Shown here: positions 8,805-16,582 of the stretch, piece after piece
How the letters are laid out: each line of letters begins with the position of its first letter
How positions within the stretch are numbered: position 1 is the stretch's first letter
NCBI GenBank assembly: GCA_030696545.1
Contig: JAUYSA010000157.1
Span: 1-42,636 of the forward strand
Source of the DNA: Hyphomonadaceae bacterium
GTDB taxonomy: Bacteria; Pseudomonadota; Alphaproteobacteria; Caulobacterales; Hyphomonadaceae
Length of the DNA stretch: 42,636 nucleotides
Reading direction: 5' to 3'
Made by a program: the position numbers and the translations under genes
The notes under the pieces: model-generated
Seen by the model: only the letters and a program-made list of their open reading frames with translations
Told to the model about the DNA's origin: nothing
The model's database searches: none

Positions 8805-9084
8805 AGGACAGATCCCTCCGACGGATCACACCCGCCTCGGGGATGAAGGTCCGGGCGGCAGTGGTTCATCATCTGCGGCGGGGAAAAGCACAAGATGTTG
8901 AATCATTGCGATTTCTACAGCTTGATTGCGTGAACCTTAACGTCCGGGCGATCAGCCTCTCAGGCTTGCATGGCAATCGCGTCGCGAAGCGACTGGCTGG
9001 TCATTTCGGTTACGGCGATATCCTTGAATCCATTCGGGTGTCACAGCAGCTGGAATTGCGGACGGCGACAACGCCCGGGGACGC

Positions 9085-9879
9085 TCAAACCGCAACCGGC
9101 GCCTTGATGTGAGCGTCGGGGGCGTAATCGACCAGCGTGAAATCTTCGTAATCCCATCCGAACAGGTCTGTTTTGGCCGGGTTGAGCTGAAGTTTCGGGA
9201 GCGCTTTCGGCTGGCGCTGCATCTGGAGCCGCGCCTGCTCGAAGTGATTCGAGTAGAGGTGGACGTCGCCGAATGTATGAACGAACTCGCCCGGCTCCAG
9301 CTTCGTGGCCTTCGCCATCAGGATAACCAGCAGCGCATAGGATGCGATGTTGAAGGGAACGCCGAGAAACACGTCGGCCGAACGCTGGTAGAGCTGGCAG
9401 GACAGCCGCCCGTTCGCCACGAAGAACTGGAACAGGCAGTGGCAGGGCGGCAGCGCCATGCCGTCGATATCGGCCGGATTCCAGGCCGATACGACAAGAC
9501 GGCGGGAGTTCGGGTTCTGGATGATCTCGTTCCGCACCCATTCGATCTGGTCGATCAGGCGGCCATCCGGCGCGGCCCAGCTGCGCCACTGCTTGCCGTA
9601 GACCGGGCCAAGCTCGCCGTTCTCGTCGGCCCACTCGTTCCAGATGCTGACGCCGCGTTCCTGCAGCCATTTCACGTTGGTTTCGCCGCGGAGGAACCAG
9701 AGCAGCTCGACGATGATCGAGCGCAGGTGAAGCTTCTTGGTGGTCAGCAGCGGGAAGCCGTCTGCGAGATCAAAGCGCATCTGGCGGCCGAATACGCCGC
9801 GCGTTCCGGTTCCGGTGCGGTCGCCGCGATCGACGCCGTGGTCCATGATGTCGCGAAGAAGATCGAGATACTGGCGCAT
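9085..9879 (-). CDS. thyA: Thymidylate synthase
   Basis: This 264-aa protein, the same length as the E. coli enzyme, converts dUMP to dTMP using methylene-tetrahydrofolate. It shows RTGTGTRGVFGRQMRFDL (phosphate-binding Arg region) and PPCHCLFQFF with the catalytic cysteine at residue 146. It also has QLYQRSADVFLGVPFNIASYALL (dUMP-binding Arg, Ser, Asp and Asn) and VHTFGDVHLYSNH. The start at 9879 aligns with the family. It shares the thymidylate cycle with folA at 7130-7675. Confidence 0.98.
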   Translation of the reverse strand: MRQYLDLLRDIMDHGVDRGDRTGTGTRGVFGRQMRFDLADGFPLLTTKKLHLRSIIVELLWFLRGETNVKWLQERGVSIWNEWADENGELGPVYGKQWRSWAAPDGRLIDQIEWVRNEIIQNPNSRRLVVSAWNPADIDGMALPPCHCLFQFFVANGRLSCQLYQRSADVFLGVPFNIASYALLVILMAKATKLEPGEFVHTFGDVHLYSNHFEQARLQMQRQPKALPKLQLNPAKTDLFGWDYEDFTLVDYAPDAHIKAPVAV

Positions 9880-9995
9880 GTGCCCGCCCGAGTCGCTGGA
9901 ATGGCGTCAGTCATGCGGGCTTGAGGCCGCGTTGACAAGCTTTGCAGGCCCGCCCCGCCCTGTGCAAAACTCCCGCGACAGAACAGGGACTTTTC

Positions 9996-10283
9996 ATGCT
10001 GATCCTCAGTGTTTTCCTTCGTGTGCCGCCGGAACAGGTTGAAGCTTTGCGGCCTTACATGAGGACGGTGATAGCTGCTTCAAGGGCCGAGCCGGGCTGT
10101 CTGTTTTACACGCTCTCCGAGGACATGGCCGAGCCGGGGCTGATCCGGGCGTTCGAAATCTATGCCGATGACGACGCACTGAAAGCCCATGGCGAGAGCG
10201 ACCACTTCAAGGCCTGGCGAGCCGCGAGCGGCCAATACCCGCGCGAGGACCGCACACTCTACGATGCAACAAAGCGGGTCTGA
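9996..10283 (+). CDS. Antibiotic biosynthesis monooxygenase (ABM/YgiN-like) domain protein
   Basis: This 95-aa protein starts at the ATG at 9996, behind AGGGACTTTTC. The same frame extends upstream without a ribosome-binding site. It is a single ferredoxin-like ABM fold: MLILSVFLRVPPEQVEALRPYM, then RAEPGCLFYTLSEDMAEPGLIRAFEIYADDDALKAHGESDHFKAW. The E-x-Y and H-x-x-S-x-H-F pattern is typical of YgiN-like quinol monooxygenases and related small dimeric enzymes; the substrate is unknown. Its TGA is 2 nt before the next ATG, so the two genes are probably translationally coupled. Confidence 0.85.
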   Translation: MLILSVFLRVPPEQVEALRPYMRTVIAASRAEPGCLFYTLSEDMAEPGLIRAFEIYADDDALKAHGESDHFKAWRAASGQYPREDRTLYDATKRV

Positions 10284-10285
10284 TC

Positions 10286-10498
10286 ATGGCCGCAAAGAAA
10301 GCCCCGCCCTCCTCCGACCTGCCAAAGCTCGCCGCGCCGGCACAGCGCGCCATCGCGGGCGCCGGGGTCAGCAGCCTGACAAAATTGGCTCAGATGACCG
10401 AGGCAGATGTCGTGGCGCTGCACGGCATGGGACCGAACGCCATGACAACACTCAAGACTGCAATGAAGGCGAAGAAGCTGAGCTTCGCGAAACGCTGA
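10286..10498 (+). CDS. Helix-hairpin-helix / RpoA-CTD-like small protein
   Basis: This 70-aa protein has the core DLPKLAAPAQRAIAGAGVSSLTKLAQMTEADVVALHGMGPNAMTTLK. That is the pattern of tandem helix-hairpin-helix DNA-binding motifs (LHGMGPNAM hairpin), as in the RNA polymerase alpha C-terminal domain. It starts 2 nt after the stop of the ABM gene. It probably binds nucleic acid without enzymatic activity. Confidence 0.75.
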   Translation: MAAKKAPPSSDLPKLAAPAQRAIAGAGVSSLTKLAQMTEADVVALHGMGPNAMTTLKTAMKAKKLSFAKR

Positions 10499-10502
10499 CG
10501 CG

Positions 10503-10679
10503 TCAGATCGCGTCGAGCCCTTCCATCAGGATCGGGTCGATCTCGACACGCTTCCCTTCGCGATAGGCGCCAACGGTGCGCACCGCCTCGTCGCGCGAAA
10601 GCCCTTGTCGCTTGATCAGGCGATCTACCAGCAGGCGCTCGTCACGGCGCGAGTCTTCGAGGGTGCGTGTTTCGACCAT
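10503..10679 (-). CDS. Hypothetical protein, 58 aa
   Basis: The ATG at 10679 lies behind GGGAGTTTGCGCC, while a longer frame reaching 10745 has no good start. The product is charged and helical (MVETRTLEDSRRDERLLVDRL, then LSRDEAVRTVGAYREGKR). It looks like a small soluble helical-hairpin protein, perhaps regulatory; no family recognised. It is convergent with the HhH protein, with stops 4 bp apart. Confidence 0.55.
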   Translation of the reverse strand: MVETRTLEDSRRDERLLVDRLIKRQGLSRDEAVRTVGAYREGKRVEIDPILMEGLDAI

Positions 10680-10877
10680 GGCGCAAACTCCCGCGTACTG
10701 ACGAACAAGTTCTGGAAGAACCCACGCGGCAAAACTCCCGCGCACGTCCCTTGTTCCGGTATCGCAACGCCAAAGTGGATCGGCGCTGCGGTCCTGTTGA
10801 AGCGTTCATATGGGGCGAGGATGCGGCGATGGAATGACAGGTATATTAAATCTGCTCACCTGCCAGCGCAGCTGCAC

Positions 10878-11393
10878 TCAATGCTGGAAGGATGCTGCAA
10901 TGCGATCAACGAGCTGCAGCGCACGGCGCGGCCCGCCCTGCCTGCTGGTGATCCAGATCGCAATGTTCAAGCCATTGCGATTTCCCGCAGCATAGAGCAG
11001 CGCTGGATCGTCATAGACGTCGAGCATTCCCACGCGGTGGACTGAAAGAAGCTGAACCAGCTCCGGGCCTTTATCGCCCTGACGCTCTTCAATCGGATAT
11101 TTTTGCTCGTTCGAGCTCCACGCAGTTCCGGCAACTGTATCCGCCGCGCTCCACTGGATCGAAAGACCGCCACGCGCCATGCGCATGAAATCGCGCAGGC
11201 TTGCGAAACGATCAGTCCGCGCGACCGTAATCATGCCGTCACATTCGGGATGACCCGACAGGGTGGAGCGCCAGTTACGATAGGCAACCAGCATGTCGTC
11301 GGCCAAGCGGTGCTTCTGCGCGTATGTCGGATAGCGCGGCTTGCGGTTGTACGGCTCGGTTATCAACACCGAGCCGCCACCTGGAATATCCAT
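10878..11393 (-). CDS. Hypothetical protein, 171 aa
   Basis: Open frame downstream of aqpZ on the same strand, with its start 36 bp past the aqpZ stop. The protein is mixed alpha/beta with no signal peptide or recognised motif (for example LADDMLVAYRNWRSTLSGHPEC, and LLSVHRVGMLDVYDDPALLYAAG). The first ATG lacks a clear ribosome-binding site. The frame stays open upstream into the aqpZ end, so the true start could be a non-ATG codon a few residues earlier. Codon composition supports a real gene. Function unknown. The 10680-10877 gap holds nothing else recognisable. Confidence 0.6.
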   Translation of the reverse strand: MDIPGGGSVLITEPYNRKPRYPTYAQKHRLADDMLVAYRNWRSTLSGHPECDGMITVARTDRFASLRDFMRMARGGLSIQWSAADTVAGTAWSSNEQKYPIEERQGDKGPELVQLLSVHRVGMLDVYDDPALLYAAGNRNGLNIAIWITSRQGGPRRALQLVDRIAASFQH

Positions 11394-11428
11394 CCGCGTC
11401 TTCGAAAAGCCGAACAGGCAGGCCTCGC

Positions 11429-12178
11429 CTATTTCTTCGCGAGGTTGGCGGCCTGTTTCGTCATCTCGACGGCCTCTTCCGGCGTCGCAACCGGACCATC
11501 CGCTTCAAGCATCTTGGTCCGGAAAGCGAGGCCCGCCACCGCAGCACCAGCAAGCGGCGCGATGATGAAGAGCCACAGCTGTTGCAAAGCCGCGCCCTGC
11601 GCAAATACCGCTGGACCGAAGGAGCGCGCCGGGTTCACCGACACGCCCGTCACCTGGATGCCGACGATGTGGATAACCGTGAGCGTCAAACCGATGGCGA
11701 GACCCGCGAAGGCGGAAGGCGCCTTGGATTGCGTCGAACCGAGGATAACGACGACGAAGAGGAAGGTCGCCACGATTTCGAACGCAAGCGCGGCGGTCAT
11801 CGAATACCCGCCGAGATAATCATCGCCGAAACCATTCTGGCCGAGGCCGTTGACCGCAATGTCATAGCCCGCCTTGCCGCTGGCGATCGTGTAGAGGATG
11901 GCGGCGCCCACGAGCGCGCCCAGGAATTGCGCGACCCAGTACTGCACCATTTCGTTGATGCTCATCCGGCCGGCGAGATAGGCGCCGAACGACACCGCGG
12001 GATTCACATGACAGCCCGACACGGGACCGATCCCGTAGGCCATCGCAACAATCGCGAGGCCGAATGCGAAGGAAATTCCGAGCTGTCCAACCTCTGGGCC
12101 GGCGAGCACAGCCGAACCGCACCCGAGCAGGACCAGCGTGGCCGTACCGAGAAATTCCGCGAGCAGTTTCTTGAGCAT
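11429..12178 (-). CDS. aqpZ: Aquaporin Z family water channel
   Basis: This 249-aa MIP-family protein has six transmembrane helices. It carries both NPA boxes: HVNPAVSFGAYLAGR (NPA 59-61) and SVNPARSFGPAVF (NPA 182-184, with selectivity-filter Arg 185). The PARSFGPA form and absence of a glycerol-facilitator insertion favour an aquaporin Z water channel in the inner membrane. The start at 12178 fits the family N-terminus (MLKKLLAEFLGT). Confidence 0.95.
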   Translation of the reverse strand: MLKKLLAEFLGTATLVLLGCGSAVLAGPEVGQLGISFAFGLAIVAMAYGIGPVSGCHVNPAVSFGAYLAGRMSINEMVQYWVAQFLGALVGAAILYTIASGKAGYDIAVNGLGQNGFGDDYLGGYSMTAALAFEIVATFLFVVVILGSTQSKAPSAFAGLAIGLTLTVIHIVGIQVTGVSVNPARSFGPAVFAQGAALQQLWLFIIAPLAGAAVAGLAFRTKMLEADGPVATPEEAVEMTKQAANLAKK

Positions 12179-12324
12179 CCGTCCCTCCCCAGGGCATCCG
12201 ACAATCGAACTATTGAATGATGCTTACGCCAAACCCGGCGCCGCGCCATACGGATTCAATTGGCGGGATCATCTTTCGGGCCGGCGGCTTCGCCGCAAAT
12301 GCCCCTTGCAACCGCGAATCTGAT

Positions 12325-12339
12325 GTTCTACTTTTGTTC
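12325..12339. promoter_or_regulatory. Candidate LexA (SOS) box, GTTC-N7-GTTC
   Basis: GTTCTACTTTTGTTC is an exact GTTC-N7-GTTC direct repeat, the LexA recognition form known from alphaproteobacteria. The T-rich spacer is also common in such boxes. It ends 37 bp before the VOC-protein start at 12377 and lies 147 bp from the divergent aqpZ start, so the VOC gene is the likelier target. Confidence 0.65.
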
Positions 12340-12376
12340 TACACCGACGGTCCGGGTGATTCGGGAGAAGTAGATC

Positions 12377-12793
12377 ATGGCATATGACGCCGGGTTTGCG
12401 AGTAGTCGGGTGTATCGGGCAAAGGCGCTCGCCACAGGATACGTCACGATGGGAACGCGGGATATCGTCCGCGCATCCCGGTTCTACGAACTGATCGCCC
12501 GTGAAATGGGCGTGGGCCGTTCTGCGGAATCCGAAGATTTCGTGGGCTGGGGCCTGCCAGGCGCCGCCGCCGGTTTCGGGGTTGCCCTGCCAGACGCCGT
12601 GCCGGAACTGGAACACGGAATGGTGCCGCTGCAGGTCGATGATCCTGAACAGGTGCAGAGGCTTTACGAGATCGCGCTGAGCAATGGCGGAGCGGCCGAA
12701 GGCGCGCCGAACTATTGCGGCGGGCTCTATGCCGCCTATTTCCGCGATCCCGATGGCAACAGGCTCAACGCCTTCTGCATCAGCGAACACTGA
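12377..12793 (+). CDS. VOC (glyoxalase/bleomycin-resistance) superfamily protein
   Basis: This 138-aa protein starts behind GGGAGAAGTAGATC. It is a single vicinal-oxygen-chelate module pair: MGTRDIVRASRFYELIAREMG at the first beta-alpha-beta and GGLYAAYFRDPDGNRLNAFCI at the end, typical of the metal-binding YFRDPDGN-L strand. Members include glyoxalases, thiol transferases and drug-binding resistance proteins; the substrate is unknown. The upstream SOS-type box suggests DNA-damage induction (inference). Confidence 0.85.
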   Translation: MAYDAGFASSRVYRAKALATGYVTMGTRDIVRASRFYELIAREMGVGRSAESEDFVGWGLPGAAAGFGVALPDAVPELEHGMVPLQVDDPEQVQRLYEIALSNGGAAEGAPNYCGGLYAAYFRDPDGNRLNAFCISEH

Positions 12794-12844
12794 GACGTTC
12801 CGCTCAGCTCCGCGTTAGGCTGTTGCAGGCCAAGCGGAGAGCGG

Positions 12845-12958
12845 ATGTACAGGTTCTGGTATGCGATGCGCATTCTGGGCGCGGTGGCCATGCTTGGCTT
12901 TGTAGCGCTGATCCTGCTGACCATATTCGGCGTGGATGTTGGCCTTTTCCGACGCTGA
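12845..12958 (+). CDS. Small single-span membrane protein, 37 aa
   Basis: A 38-codon ORF with AAGCGGAGAGCGG just before its ATG. Residues 1-9 are basic/aromatic (MYRFWYAMR), and residues 10-29 form one hydrophobic helix (LGAVAMLGFVALILLTIFGV). The product ends in FRR. It sits between the VOC gene and the tmRNA. The ribosome-binding site and clean membrane-helix composition support it; no family recognised. Confidence 0.55.
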   Translation: MYRFWYAMRILGAVAMLGFVALILLTIFGVDVGLFRR

Positions 12959-12968
12959 CGATGCGTTG

Positions 12969-12997
12969 TTGGCGCTTAACCTTTTAGCGCCTATATT
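12969..12997 (+). promoter_or_regulatory. Sigma70-type promoter of the tmRNA
   Basis: TTGGCG (12969-12974), a 17-bp spacer and TATATT (12992-12997) predict a transcript start near 13003-13005, just ahead of the acceptor piece of the tmRNA. Confidence 0.65.
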
Positions 12998-13002
12998 CAT
13001 TC

Positions 13003-13325
13003 CGTTCCGCAAGGAACTATGGCGATAAACCCTCGCGTAATAAGCGGACCGGACCCGGGGGCAGTGCCCGGCGGCTCCACCAGATTTCACCCCGGTCATG
13101 GCCGGGCTGTCTGGGGCCGACACAGGATCGACGGACGTGTAAAGGCGAAGACTTTGCCCGCTTTGGCCCCGATAGAAGCCTTTTACGCAATAGTTGCCAA
13201 TGACAACTTTGCTCAGGACCAAGCTCTTGCTGCGTAAGCAGCGGACCTAGTCCGAACACTTAAGTCCTTAGCTCTAGCCAGCTAAGGCGGGGCTCGGGGC
13301 GGCGCCTGGCAACAGAAGCCGCCCC
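13003..13325 (+). ncRNA. ssrA: Two-piece (circularly permuted) tmRNA
   Basis: It rescues stalled ribosomes and adds a degradation tag. The order is permuted, as in alphaproteobacteria. The acceptor piece comes first, with 3' end CGGCTCC-ACCA at 13072-13082 and a T-arm of CCGGG/CCCGG around a 7-nt loop. Then comes an intervening hairpin (13083-13112). The coding piece starts GGGGCCG at 13113-13119 and pairs with CGGCTCC, with the third pair a G-U, the alanine identity pair. The tag frame from GCC at 13196 to TAA at 13235-13237 reads ANDNFAQDQALAA, close to the Caulobacter tag core ANDNFAEE and ending in the ClpX signal LAA. Exact processing ends are estimated. The adaptor SspB is encoded 5 kb away. 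Confidence 0.93.
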
Positions 13326-13334
13326 ACTTATTTT
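13296..13334 (+). terminator. Terminator at the tmRNA 3' end
   Basis: The 8-bp stem GGGGCGGC (13296-13303) with GCCGCCCC (13318-13325) is followed by ACTTATTTT. The stem may also be part of the coding-piece 3' structure. Confidence 0.65.
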
Positions 13335-13410
13335 CGCACAATCGGTCTCGAACGCTCCCCGCATCCGCGGCGCCGCCCTATGTTGCGATCAGCAACCTTG
13401 GAGGCATCCC

Positions 13411-13848
13411 ATGAAACGTACCGCTCAAGCTGTCTGGTCTGGCGCGCTCAAAGACGGAAACGGTTCGATCTCGCTCCAGAGCGGCGTGCTGAAGGAGCAG
13501 CCTTACTCGTTCAAGATGCGGTTCGAGGACGAAAGTGGAAAGTCTGGCACGAATCCGGAAGAGCTGATCGCGGCGGCCCATGCGAGCTGCTTCACGATGC
13601 AGCTGTCGCACTTCCTCGCCGAAGCAGGACACCCGGCCACAACGCTGACCACAGATGCAGAAGTGACAGTCGGCCCCGTTCCAAGCGGCGGTCAGGCCAT
13701 CTCGAAAAGCGCGCTGACGCTGCGCGGCCAGGTGCCAGGCATGGACGAGGCGCAGTTTATCGAGCTGGCGAAGAAGGCCAAGGAAGGCTGCCCCGTCTCC
13801 AAGGCGCTGGGCGCTATCGAGATCACGCTCGAAGCAAAACTGGAATAG
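13411..13848 (+). CDS. osmC: OsmC-type peroxiredoxin
   Basis: This 145-aa protein is close to the usual OsmC length. It has both redox cysteines of the Ohr/OsmC fold: Cys60 in EELIAAAHASCFTMQLSHFLA and Cys127 in KKAKEGCPVSKAL. N-terminal strands (AVWSGALKDGNGSISLQSG) and LTTDAEVTVGPV match OsmC rather than Ohr. It detoxifies organic hydroperoxides in the cytosol. It starts 86 bp after the tmRNA 3' structure with GGAGGCATCCC before the ATG, and is likely monocistronic. Confidence 0.92.
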   Translation: MKRTAQAVWSGALKDGNGSISLQSGVLKEQPYSFKMRFEDESGKSGTNPEELIAAAHASCFTMQLSHFLAEAGHPATTLTTDAEVTVGPVPSGGQAISKSALTLRGQVPGMDEAQFIELAKKAKEGCPVSKALGAIEITLEAKLE

Positions 13849-13874
13849 CGACGTCTGCTCTCCGCCGCATGTAG

Positions 13875-15110
13875 TCACGCAGGCGGCGGGACGCCCTGCG
13901 TCTGCTCGATGTAGAAGCTGTGCATCCGCCATAGGGTTAGTGTGGACACCGCGATGTAGGCGAGCCCCGCCAAAGCCAGCAACGGCATGGCGCGCCGCAC
14001 GCGTATTGTCTGCCTCAAGCTATCCCGGTTCGTCGCCATGATGACCACGCAGGAAGCGATGAGCAGGCATGAGTTGACGTGATAGCGAGGCGTCATCGCC
14101 TGTATGAAGCCGGTGTCGAGACGACTTAGCGCGGCAAGACCGCCACTTGCGATGAGGAAGAAGCTGAACCACAGCAGCGGATCAGTGCTGCGAAATCTGG
14201 CCGCCAGGAACGTCCGCCACACCACCGCCCACAGCAGCAGGCCGAGCGCCGCGCATGCGGCCATCATCGCGAATGCCAGCGGACCTGACTCTACCGGGTA
14301 GCCAAGCGCTGATCCCGAGAAGATCAACGCAAACAGCATCACCTCGAACGGACGGCCGAGACTTGCCACAGGATCGGTGTTTCCGGCGACGGGAATGTAG
14401 CTGGCGAAATAGAGCGCAAGGAACACAGCAGTCGCTGCAGCCCATGCCGCTGTCGCAATCCAGCGCCGATCGAAAATCAGGAACAGGCACCCCAGCATCA
14501 GCACAAGAAAACCGTTGCCCTGCGAGAGGCCGGCGAGCAGCGCAGACCCCAGCGCCCCTATCGACCAGACAGCCCCGCTCCTTCCGGCCATCCAGAACGC
14601 AAGCAGCGCGAAGAGGATGACCCCGTAGTTGGACATCGCCGTCATCGCCCACAGCATGCTGTCGGCAGAGGTGTAGCTGAACGTCATCGTCGCCACGAAC
14701 AGGATAGCGGCTCCCGCAGCCGACCCAGCGGATCTCCAGGCACGAAGTGCCAGCACCGCAAAGATCGGCAGCAGCGACAGGTTTCCGATGAAGGCGAGCA
14801 GCGTGTAGTTGGGCGCCGCAACCGCCCTCTGCATCCAGAAGATCAGCTTTGTGATGACAGGACGATGTTCGTTGTGCTGCGACCACAGCTCCGGCCACGG
14901 ATTGGCAGCTGCGCGCGCACGCTCCACCGATTCAGAAATATGGATGTCGTCCATGAACGGCGCGCCGGGCGCGAGCAGCAGCACCAGCACAAAATAAAGC
15001 ACGATGACGGCAATAGCGGCTCCAAGCCAGATGGCTCCAACGCGCAAACCCGCGCCTTCATTTCCAGAAGTTTCTTGCACGCCCACTTCCCGTTCCCGCA
15101 ACGCGTTCAA
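13875..15110 (-). CDS. Multispanning membrane protein, GT-C glycosyltransferase-like
   Basis: A roughly 400-aa protein with about ten hydrophobic helices. After the first helix an acidic loop, PFMDDIHISESVERARA, is followed by WPELWSQHNEHRPVITKLIFW. A periplasmic Asp-Asp pair after TM1 is typical of GT-C enzymes that use polyprenyl-linked sugars, so that role is a reasonable guess but not proven. The start is uncertain: TTG at 15110 lies 1 nt past the P450 stop, while GTGs at 15086 and 15080 are nearer GGGAAC/GGGAAG sites. It follows the P450 gene directly and is probably in the same operon. Confidence 0.75.
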   Translation of the reverse strand: MNALREREVGVQETSGNEGAGLRVGAIWLGAAIAVIVLYFVLVLLLAPGAPFMDDIHISESVERARAAANPWPELWSQHNEHRPVITKLIFWMQRAVAAPNYTLLAFIGNLSLLPIFAVLALRAWRSAGSAAGAAILFVATMTFSYTSADSMLWAMTAMSNYGVILFALLAFWMAGRSGAVWSIGALGSALLAGLSQGNGFLVLMLGCLFLIFDRRWIATAAWAAATAVFLALYFASYIPVAGNTDPVASLGRPFEVMLFALIFSGSALGYPVESGPLAFAMMAACAALGLLLWAVVWRTFLAARFRSTDPLLWFSFFLIASGGLAALSRLDTGFIQAMTPRYHVNSCLLIASCVVIMATNRDSLRQTIRVRRAMPLLALAGLAYIAVSTLTLWRMHSFYIEQTQGVPPPA

Positions 15111-15111
15111 T

Positions 15112-16497
15112 CTAGCGCGCTTCGACGAACAGCGGCATCCCGCCCTCGGGCCTCAGCGTGATGCGTATGTTGGGCTCGACCGTATGAGCGGCGTTTGGCA
15201 GGAAGCGCAATGCCCGCACAAGCGTGGCGAGAATTGCGATCGCTTCCATGTACGCGAACTTCATGCCAATGCAGATGCGTGGCCCCGCGCCAAACGGCAT
15301 GAACTGGAATCGCGCAAACCCCTTTGCCCGCTCTTCTGAAAAGCGATCCGGATCGAAACGCTCCGGATGATCCCACAGCATCCTGTGACGATGCATGACG
15401 TAGATCAGCGCAAAGCCAAAATCGCCCTTCTTCACCTGCACGTCGCCAAGATCGATGTCTTCTGTTGCGACACGGTCTATGAGCGAAACAGGCGGATATA
15501 GCCGCATCGCCTCCTTGATCACCTGTTCGTGGAAAGGCATCGCATCGATCATCGCGGCGGTCACAGGCTTGTCGCCGCAAACGTCCAGAACCTCGCGCAG
15601 CAGCCGATCCTGTATCTCCGGCGCGTTCGCGATGAGGTACAGCGAGAAGGTCAGCGTCAACGCGGTCGTCTCATGGCCCGCGCCAATGAAGGTGATCACA
15701 TTGTCGCGTAGTTCGTCGTCGGAAAGACCCTTGCCCGTTTCCGGATCACGCGCGGCAAGCAAGAGGCCGAGAAGATCGTTACGCGTCTCACCACTTGCGC
15801 GCCGCCGCTCGATCGCATTTACCGCTGACCGCTTCAGCCCAGCCGCCGCCTTCCTGCCCTTGCCGCCCCATGGGCGCGGCACCCATGTCGGCGCGCCGAA
15901 CATGTCCAGCATGTCGGGCTTACCCATGGTCTGCATGTAATCCTCGACCGTCGTGGCGATATGGTCATAGCCGAAATTCGGGTCCGCACCGCCCAGAATA
16001 GTTTCGACGATCACATCGAGCGTGGCGTGCTGCATCTCGCCCATCATGTCGACGGTCCCACGCGTGGCGGCCGCCTTCTTGATCCGCTCAACCGTCGCCT
16101 CCGCCGACGAGGAGAATGCAGGAACCATCGCGCGCAGAGCATCGATGCGGAAAGCAGGCGACGCGGCGCGGCGCTGGAACTTCCAGTGCTCGCCTTCTGA
16201 CGTCAGAAGCCCTTCGCCGAGCGCCGGCCCCACCAGCTTTTTCTGGAACTGTGATTTCCGGAAGATGTCCGCGTGATCGAGGAACATCGCCTTCATGTGC
16301 TCAGGTCGCCGGAAATAGTGGAACGTCCGTCCGATCCAGCGCACGCCATGGTACGGATTTTCGTACATCGCCTGGGGCCAGACATGCAGCGGATTGGCGA
16401 TCATCTGCAGCAGGCCGCGCACAAGCGGCAAAGGCTTCTCAGGCGGCGTGACCGTCTGCGGAATGAAGGCGCTGCTGTCGGTCAGCGTGTCGGGCAT
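15112..16497 (-). CDS. Cytochrome P450
   Basis: A 461-aa protein from the ATG at 16497, preferred over the in-frame TTG at 16506, which would sit on the GAGG site. The I-helix oxygen-activation motif is AGHETTALTLTFSLYL, the K-helix ExxR is KEAMRLYPP, and the heme loop is FMPFGAGPRICIGMKFAYME with thiolate Cys at about 409. There is no N-terminal membrane anchor, so it is soluble. It needs ferredoxin/reductase partners, none of which is in this window. Sequence character resembles the CYP4/CYP102-like bacterial fatty-acid hydroxylase branch (weak inference). The downstream membrane protein is tightly coupled. Confidence 0.95.
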   Translation of the reverse strand: MPDTLTDSSAFIPQTVTPPEKPLPLVRGLLQMIANPLHVWPQAMYENPYHGVRWIGRTFHYFRRPEHMKAMFLDHADIFRKSQFQKKLVGPALGEGLLTSEGEHWKFQRRAASPAFRIDALRAMVPAFSSSAEATVERIKKAAATRGTVDMMGEMQHATLDVIVETILGGADPNFGYDHIATTVEDYMQTMGKPDMLDMFGAPTWVPRPWGGKGRKAAAGLKRSAVNAIERRRASGETRNDLLGLLLAARDPETGKGLSDDELRDNVITFIGAGHETTALTLTFSLYLIANAPEIQDRLLREVLDVCGDKPVTAAMIDAMPFHEQVIKEAMRLYPPVSLIDRVATEDIDLGDVQVKKGDFGFALIYVMHRHRMLWDHPERFDPDRFSEERAKGFARFQFMPFGAGPRICIGMKFAYMEAIAILATLVRALRFLPNAAHTVEPNIRITLRPEGGMPLFVEAR

Positions 16498-16582
16498 GGC
16501 TTCCAACCTCTGGGCGACCCGCAGCCTATATGGGTTCCGGCAGGATCAGAACCCATTCCATGCGCACAATGGCCGCACAAAC

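Noticed and set aside
8843..9112. 89-codon plus-strand ORF before thyA
   Set aside because: No ribosome-binding site, no protein-like composition, and it runs into the thyA 3' end on the other strand.
10740..10877. Regulatory or RNA element between the hypothetical genes
   Set aside because: No stem-loop, motif or ORF stood out.
13019..13237. 72-codon ORF ending ANDNFAQDQALAA
   Set aside because: The frame is the tmRNA tag frame read through the acceptor piece; it is RNA, not a protein gene.
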